NCBI RefSeq assembly: GCF_000737325.1
Contig: NZ_CP011125.1
Location: 1,426,001-1,490,000, forward strand
Direction of reading: 5' to 3'
Source of the DNA: Sandaracinus amylolyticus
GTDB taxonomy: Bacteria > Myxococcota_A > Polyangia > Polyangiales > Sandaracinaceae
DNA: 64,000 nt
Shown here: piece by piece, positions 59,071-64,000 of the stretch
How the letters are laid out: every line of letters starts with the position of its first letter
Numbering within the stretch: position 1 is the first letter of the stretch
Translations under genes and position numbers: made by a program
The notes under the pieces: generated by a model
What the model was told of the DNA's origin: nothing
Database searches by the model: none
Seen by the model: only the letters and a program-made list of their open reading frames with translations

Positions 59071-60669
59071 ATGCGAGGTCTGGGTGTGGGTTCGATCGCG
59101 GTGTGCGCCGCGTGTGTGCTCGTGCTCGTCGCGTGTGGCGACGACGATGGCGCGCCCGGCGCGGACGCCGGCAACGATGCCGGCGTGGACGGCGGGCCCG
59201 TCGAGAACGACGACGCCGGGGCACCGGACTCGGGCTCGCCCGACGCGGGGCTCGACACCGACGCGCTCCTCGCTCGCATGCGCGCCCGGTTCTGCGGCAC
59301 GCGCGCGAACCTGACGTGCGACGCCGCGTTCGACTGCGAGTGCGATCGCGGCGAGCGCCCCGACCTCGCGTCGTGCCTGACGACCGAGACGCAGCGCTGC
59401 TACGCCTCGATGATCCAGCCGCTGCGCGAGCACCTCGAGTCGGGCCGCGTCACCGTGGACCTCGCCGCCCTCGACGCGTGCGAGGCGCGCATGCGCGACA
59501 ACCTCGGCGCCGCGTGCAGCGGGAACGTCGACGACCTCGCGGAGTGGTGCGCGCGCTTCCTGATGGACGAAGTCGCGGAGGGCGAGGAGTGCGCGTCGCC
59601 GCTCGTGCGCTGCCTCGACGGCGAGGGGACCTGCGCGAACGAGGCCGGCACCTGCGAGCGCGCGCCGGCCCTCGGTGAGACGTGCACCTTCACGTGCCGC
59701 GGCGACCTCGTGTGTCGCGGCGGGACGTGCGCGGAGCGCGCCGACGTCGGCGAGACCTGCGAAGCCGACTCGGACTGCGCGGGCACCGCGCTCTGCGTCG
59801 AGGGCACGTGCGCGGCGTCGCGCGTCGCGGTCGGCGGCGCGTGCGACGCGACGAGCGAGTGCACCGGCGGCGCGCTGTGCGACGAAGGCGAGTGCGTGAT
59901 GGCGGACCCGACGGCGGGCTGCGAGGACGACTCGACGTGCGGCGCGCTCACGACGTGCGAGCCGTACTCCGCGCAGCACTGCGTCGGCCGCGGCTCGGTC
60001 GCGATCGGCGGCGCGTGTCTCGTCGACGAGCAGTGCGCGCCCGGCGCGTACTGCGAGGGCTACAGCACGTGCGCGGCGCGCGTCGCGATCGGCGAGAATT
60101 GCGATCGCTCCGCGATGTGCGCGGACGGCTACTGCGACGTCGGCTCGCCGTCGGCGACTTGCGTCGCGCCGGCCGCGGAGGGCGAGGGCTGCGACGCGCC
60201 GATCGGGCACCTCGGCCAGGTCTGCGCGGACGGGCTCGTGTGCGTCGGCAGCACCTGCCGCACTCCTCCCGCCGAGGGCCAGCCCTGCGGTGATCAGAAC
60301 GAGTGCGCGACGGGCCTCGTGTGCGGCACCGGCAACCGCTGCCGCACGCCGATCGCGCTCGGCGCGGCGTGCGACGTGACCGCGCCCCAGAGCCCGTGCG
60401 TCGCGGGCGCGTTCTGCGACGCGGGCACCTGCGCGGCCGCGCGCGCGGCGAACGCGAGCTGCGACGGTGTCCCCGGCGAGTGCGGCACCGGCCTCGCGTG
60501 CCTCGACATCGCCACCCCTCACACCTTCGTGTGCACGCCGCTGCCGGGCGCGGGCGAGCTCTGCGCGATCGAGTGCGTGTCCGACTCGCTCTGCGTGTTC
60601 GGCCCGTTCGGTGGGCGCTGTCAGAACCCGGTGTGCAACGCGATCCCCGCGCCGCCGCCGCCGTTCTGA
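59071..60669 (+). CDS. Cys-rich repeat lipoprotein (Dickkopf-like repeats)
   Basis: 532 residues. Signal ending in VLVLVACGDDD (lipobox), an Asp/Gly/Ala linker, a Cys-containing helical part (about 70-180), then eight or more repeats with the pattern G.-C-.....-C-..G..C-...-C (GETCEADSDCAGTALCVEGTC, GGACDATSECTGGALCDEGEC type). Two disulfides per repeat are likely. Such proteins are widespread in myxobacteria and unassigned. AGGAG precedes the ATG by 5 nt. Confidence 0.9.
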   Translation: MRGLGVGSIAVCAACVLVLVACGDDDGAPGADAGNDAGVDGGPVENDDAGAPDSGSPDAGLDTDALLARMRARFCGTRANLTCDAAFDCECDRGERPDLASCLTTETQRCYASMIQPLREHLESGRVTVDLAALDACEARMRDNLGAACSGNVDDLAEWCARFLMDEVAEGEECASPLVRCLDGEGTCANEAGTCERAPALGETCTFTCRGDLVCRGGTCAERADVGETCEADSDCAGTALCVEGTCAASRVAVGGACDATSECTGGALCDEGECVMADPTAGCEDDSTCGALTTCEPYSAQHCVGRGSVAIGGACLVDEQCAPGAYCEGYSTCAARVAIGENCDRSAMCADGYCDVGSPSATCVAPAAEGEGCDAPIGHLGQVCADGLVCVGSTCRTPPAEGQPCGDQNECATGLVCGTGNRCRTPIALGAACDVTAPQSPCVAGAFCDAGTCAAARAANASCDGVPGECGTGLACLDIATPHTFVCTPLPGAGELCAIECVSDSLCVFGPFGGRCQNPVCNAIPAPPPPF

Positions 60670-60676
60670 GCTTCGA

Positions 60677-62416
60677 TCACGCGCGGCGCTGCACGCATCG
60701 CGTGAACAGCGCCTCGAGCAGCGCGGCTCCCTCGCGATCGGGGAGCCGCGCGAGCTCGGCGAGCGCGCGTGACCGATGCGCGCTGGCGCGCTCGCGGCAT
60801 CGCACGTCGACGCCGAGCTCCTCGATGCGCGCGGCCGCCCACGCGACCTCGGCATCGGTGCACGCACGCTCGCCGCGGATCAGCGCCTCGAGCCGCCCGC
60901 GCTCGGTCGGCGGCAGCGCATCGCGCAGGAGCAGCGTCGGCAGCGTCGCCTTCCGCGCGCGCAGATCGGTGCCGCGGCGCTTGCCGAGCTCGGCCTCGTC
61001 ACCGATCGCGTCGAGCAGGTCGTCGACGATCTGGAACGCGAGCCCCGCCTCGCGACCGGCGCGCGTGAGCGCGCGGAGGCTCGCGGGCGTCGCGCGCGCG
61101 GCGAGCCCACCCAGCGCGCACGCGGTCGCGAAGAGGCGCGCGGTCTTCGCCTCGATGACGCGGCAGTACGTCGTGATCGAGATCGCCGGATCGCCGGTGT
61201 GGCGCATCTCCGACCACTCGCCCTCCGCGAGCGCCGCCGCGGTGTCGGCGACGAGCACGCGGCTCTCGCCCGGGAGATCGCGCGCCGCCATCGCGAGGCG
61301 CGCGAGCAGCTGCAGCGCGACCGCCGTCGCGAACGGGACGCTCGTCGCGTGGTGGAGCGTCGGACCTCCGCGGCGCAGCGTCGCCCCGTCGAGCACGTCG
61401 TCGATCACCAGCGACGTCTGGTGCAGCCACTCGACGATCGCGCCCTCTCGAAGGGCCCACTCGGGATCGCCTCCACACGCGCGCGTGCTCGCGAGCACGA
61501 GGAACGGACGCAGTCGCTTGCCGCCCTGGCGCCGGAGGTACTCGATCGCGCCGCGTGTGCGCGGCGGCGCGCCACCGGCGAGCGCCGCGATCGCGTGCTC
61601 GACGTTGCGTCCATGCGCATCGACGAATCGATCGAGCGCGCACCCACCGCGCCGCGCCGGACGTGCGGCCGGCGCGGGCTCGGGCGCGATCGCGGGCAGC
61701 CACGCCTCGGGCTCGCGCGGTGCGGCGGGCCCCGAGGGCAGTCGATCGAGGAGCGCGCGCAGCACGCTCGCGGTGCGATGATCGGTCCAGGGCGCGAGCG
61801 CGGCGTGCGCCTCGCGCCGCGCGTGCGACTCGGCGTCGGACGTGAAGGGAGCGCGCGCGCCGATCGCATCGAGCGCGCCTTCCCAGCGCGCGCGATCGAG
61901 CGTGCCCTGTCGCGCCTCCCACGCGAGCGCGGTCCACGTCGCGAACGCATCGAGCTGCGCGTGCACCTCGTCGCTCACCTCGCCGAGGACGACGCCCGCC
62001 GCGATCGCGGCGCGCAGGAAGATCACCGCCTCGGGCACCGGCGCCTCGGCGCTCCACGCCGGGCTCAGCCGCGCGACGACGCGCTGCGCACGCGCATCGT
62101 CGTCGCGCACGAAGCGCGACCACGCGCGCAGGAAGTCGCGGGTGTCGCGCGCCACCGCGCGATCGAGCGCGTCACGACGCGGGCGATGCACGCGCTGGTT
62201 CCACGCCTCGATCGACGATGCGCACAGCCGCCGCGCGCGCCGCGATCCCGCGCGACCGAACCCGCGCGCGACCTGCAGCGCGAGCGCGCCGCCGAGCCCG
62301 GTGCGCGGCACCGACCACGGGTCGCCCTCGAGCACGTCGCTCACGTCGCGCAGCGCCGCCTGCACCGTCGGCCGCACGGGCGCGAGCAGCGGTTCGTACC
62401 AGGCGCCCCCGTCCAC
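60677..62416 (-). CDS. Polyprenyl synthetase family protein with extra N-terminal half
   Basis: 579 residues, GTG start; the usual length is 300-350. Residues about 265-579 form the trans-prenyltransferase: GGKRLRPFLVL, the first Asp-rich motif VIDDVLDGATLRRG (about 335), GEWSEMRH and the second motif FQIVDDLLDAIGDE (about 462). It condenses isopentenyl diphosphate with an allylic diphosphate. The N-terminal about 265 residues are helical without Asp-rich motifs and might be a decayed duplicate of the same fold. TAACGT lies 8 nt before GTG. Confidence 0.9.
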   Translation of the reverse strand: MDGGAWYEPLLAPVRPTVQAALRDVSDVLEGDPWSVPRTGLGGALALQVARGFGRAGSRRARRLCASSIEAWNQRVHRPRRDALDRAVARDTRDFLRAWSRFVRDDDARAQRVVARLSPAWSAEAPVPEAVIFLRAAIAAGVVLGEVSDEVHAQLDAFATWTALAWEARQGTLDRARWEGALDAIGARAPFTSDAESHARREAHAALAPWTDHRTASVLRALLDRLPSGPAAPREPEAWLPAIAPEPAPAARPARRGGCALDRFVDAHGRNVEHAIAALAGGAPPRTRGAIEYLRRQGGKRLRPFLVLASTRACGGDPEWALREGAIVEWLHQTSLVIDDVLDGATLRRGGPTLHHATSVPFATAVALQLLARLAMAARDLPGESRVLVADTAAALAEGEWSEMRHTGDPAISITTYCRVIEAKTARLFATACALGGLAARATPASLRALTRAGREAGLAFQIVDDLLDAIGDEAELGKRRGTDLRARKATLPTLLLRDALPPTERGRLEALIRGERACTDAEVAWAAARIEELGVDVRCRERASAHRSRALAELARLPDREGAALLEALFTRCVQRRA

Positions 62417-62424
62417 GGCGCGCG

Positions 62425-62430
62425 ACGTTA
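62425..62430 (-). promoter_or_regulatory. -10 hexamer TAACGT of the polyprenyl synthase gene
   Basis: TAACGT lies 8 nt before GTG 62416, overlapping the stop region of the upstream gene. Confidence 0.45.
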
Positions 62431-62432
62431 TC

Positions 62433-63149
62433 TCAGCGGTTCGTGTTGCGCGAGGGATCGTCGATGATCGAGAGGTGATCCTCGATCGTCTGCTCGAGGT
62501 AGAGCGCTTCCGCCTTCGTCGGCACGCGGCTCAGCAGATCGATCACCGTGCCGTCGACCTCCGCGGCGAGCGCGTAGTGCATGCCGTTGCGCCCGGCGCG
62601 CCGGCTGCGCACGAGCAGCTGCGTGATCCGCGCGACGTCGATCGTGCGCTCACCGGGCCACCACAGCGGCCCGTGCTCCACCGCGAGCGTGCGATCGTCG
62701 ACGCGCACGACGGTACGGTTCACCAGCATCGCGATGCTCCAGTACGTCAGCGTGAGCCCCACCGCGACGTGGAGGAGCGGGAACGCGAGCATGATCCAGG
62801 GCGCGCCGCTCGCGATGCTCGCCGCGTACCAGAGCACGAGGATCGTGTTCCAGATCGTCGAGAACACGAGGAAGAAGATCCCGAGCCCGCTGAACCAGCG
62901 ACGCGTGACGCGCAGCGGGCCACGAGACGCGGCCACGCGATAGCCGGCGTCGCCGGGCGCGACGAGCGCGCCGCCCTCGACGGTGATCGACGCGGGGCAC
63001 GCGACGCGCTCGCGCGCATGGGCGTTGCGCCTCCGCTGCGCTTCGAACGAGAAGACCGCGTCGCACGACTCGCACTTCGCGAGGGCTCGCTCGACGCTCA
63101 CCGCGCGCGCCGGGACCTTCGCCGCGCACCGAGGGCAGACCACGTGCAC
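62433..63149 (-). CDS. Zinc-ribbon membrane protein
   Basis: 238 residues, GTG start. The N-terminus is an MJ0042-type zinc finger: CPRC and CESC separated by 20 residues. Two hydrophobic helices follow (FSGLGIFFLVFSTIWNTILVLWY and WIMLAFPLLHVAVGLTLTYW, about 85-145), then a PH-like beta domain (TVVRVDDRTLAVEHGPLWWPG, ITQLLVRS). Function unknown. Gap of 16 nt to the polyprenyl synthase gene downstream. Confidence 0.85.
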   Translation of the reverse strand: MHVVCPRCAAKVPARAVSVERALAKCESCDAVFSFEAQRRRNAHARERVACPASITVEGGALVAPGDAGYRVAASRGPLRVTRRWFSGLGIFFLVFSTIWNTILVLWYAASIASGAPWIMLAFPLLHVAVGLTLTYWSIAMLVNRTVVRVDDRTLAVEHGPLWWPGERTIDVARITQLLVRSRRAGRNGMHYALAAEVDGTVIDLLSRVPTKAEALYLEQTIEDHLSIIDDPSRNTNR

Positions 63150-63155
63150 GACGCC

Positions 63156-63161
63156 AGCGTA
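63156..63161 (-). promoter_or_regulatory. -10 hexamer TACGCT of the zinc-ribbon gene
   Basis: TACGCT lies 6 nt before GTG 63149. Confidence 0.55.
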
Positions 63162-63231
63162 TCGCGCGGTGGTGCACTCCTACCATCGTGCTTGAGCCGC
63201 GGGGCCGACCTCGTGTACGCATGCACCGGGG

Positions 63232-64000
63232 ATGGGAGCGCCCGCGCAGACGACGCGTCGCGAGCGGCACCGCGGTGAGCGCGGCTTGCCGCTGCGGCCC
63301 ACGCTCGTCACGGTCGTCGCGCTGCTGATCGTGCTCGGCGCGGGCGGCGTGGGGCTCTCGGCGTACGTGAGCTCGACGCAGGTCGTCGACGGGCTCTTCC
63401 GCGATCTCGCGACGCGCATCGGCGCCGCGACCACGCAGCGCACGCTGCGTTACCTCGAGCCCGCGGTGCCGTACGCCGCGATGACGGCGGAGCTCGCGGA
63501 TCACGGCGCGCTCGCGATCGACGACGAGGACGCGCTGCTCGCGCACTTCCACGCGGCGGTCGCGTCGAACCCGTCGTTCACGTGGGCGTCGTTCGCGCGC
63601 GCCGACGGAACGTACGTCGCGGTGCAGCGCGCCGAGGAAGGACGCCTTCGCGGCACGATCCGCTCGCAGGATGCGGATGCGTTCGGGGCGCTCTCGGGCG
63701 AAGGTCCGACGCGGTGGCGCGAGCTCGACGCGACGAGCACCGGGTTCGTCGTGCGCGACGAGCATCGCGGCACCTACGACGCGCGCACGCGCGGCTGGTA
63801 CCAGGAGGCCGCGTCGCGCGAGGGTGGGCGCTGGGTGCGCCCGTTCCTCTTCTTCACGCGTCGTCAGCCCGGCTTCATGTACGTGATGCCGCTGCGCGAT
63901 GACGCGCAGCTGCGCGGCGTCTTCGCGGTCGAGTACGAGATCTCGTATCTGTCGGAGTTCCTCGCGACGCTGCGCGTCGGCGAGAACGGCCGCGTCTACC
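63232..64000 (+). CDS. dCache-domain sensor protein, N-terminal part (runs off the right edge)
   Basis: 256 residues visible, with no stop before the window ends. A short basic cytoplasmic start, one transmembrane helix (LVTVVALLIVLGAGGVGLSAYV) and then an extracytoplasmic dCache_1 domain with the marker YDARTRGWYQEA and repeated strands (SFTWASFARADGTYVAVQ, FMYVMPLRDDAQLRGVFAVEY). Such sensors bind amino acids or other small ligands. The output domain (histidine kinase, cyclase or chemoreceptor) lies beyond the edge. ATG 63232 was chosen as the only Met before the helix. Confidence 0.85.
   Translation, partial: MGAPAQTTRRERHRGERGLPLRPTLVTVVALLIVLGAGGVGLSAYVSSTQVVDGLFRDLATRIGAATTQRTLRYLEPAVPYAAMTAELADHGALAIDDEDALLAHFHAAVASNPSFTWASFARADGTYVAVQRAEEGRLRGTIRSQDADAFGALSGEGPTRWRELDATSTGFVVRDEHRGTYDARTRGWYQEAASREGGRWVRPFLFFTRRQPGFMYVMPLRDDAQLRGVFAVEYEISYLSEFLATLRVGENGRVY

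Overview
The window is about 70% GC with almost exclusively G/C third codon positions. It carries many lipoproteins with Asp/Ala-rich linkers, a Ser/Thr protein kinase, an FHA-containing sigma-54 activator, RCC1-type propellers and DUF1552/DUF1592 proteins. This gene content points to a chromosomal segment of a myxobacterium, probably of the Sandaracinus/Polyangia type; the genus is an inference from gene content, not from a marker gene. About 52 protein genes are tightly packed on both strands. I see no rRNA, tRNA, CRISPR array or prophage. The only clear mobile element is a group II intron near 36.4-38.4 kb.

Left third (1-21.1 kb): a partial GAF protein; an SDR oxidoreductase; a lipoprotein; a translationally coupled LigD-polymerase/ATP-dependent ligase pair (DNA end-joining type); a DHH-DHHA1-CBS phosphoesterase; small stress-type proteins; a LysR regulator divergent from 4-hydroxyphenylpyruvate dioxygenase; a LAS-type murein endopeptidase; a Rieske oxygenase coupled to an unusual aldo-keto reductase/P-loop kinase/HAD-like fusion; a PLP enzyme; three small housekeeping genes (Mut7-C, MazG-like, DUF493); a hydrolase; and a 1236-residue GltD-PyrK/NfnBA-like flavoprotein.

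Middle (21.1-38.8 kb): a membrane-tethered PD-(D/E)XK-like protein; two cell-envelope proteins; a Tat-exported PhoD-like phosphatase; a coupled operon of HEAT-repeat PilT ATPase, second PilT ATPase and TPR protein; an ECF sigma factor with a Cys-rich tail; a Baeyer-Villiger-type monooxygenase behind a perfect operator-like palindrome; an RCC1 propeller; an SpoU methyltransferase; and the group II intron, which lies between a good promoter plus start codon and an ArsC/Spx-like gene.

Right third (38.8-64 kb): a zinc-ribbon/TerB-like protein with a MoxR-DUF58-membrane protein operon; a PAP2 phosphatase fused to a ferritin-like diiron domain; a coupled DUF1592-DUF1552-propeller lipoprotein operon; an FHA sigma-54 activator next to a Ser/Thr kinase and a TPR protein; several lipoproteins; a spermidine-synthase-like protein; a double-length polyprenyl synthase; and the start of a dCache sensor.

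Two sequence-level patterns stand out. First, at least 15 genes have a TANNNT-like hexamer only 6-10 nt before the start codon, which predicts widespread leaderless transcription. Second, a purine-rich dispersed repeat (core GAGGAGAGCAGGAGG) recurs in intergenic regions at about 16.5, 30.7 and 33.1 kb, in two places as inverted pairs.
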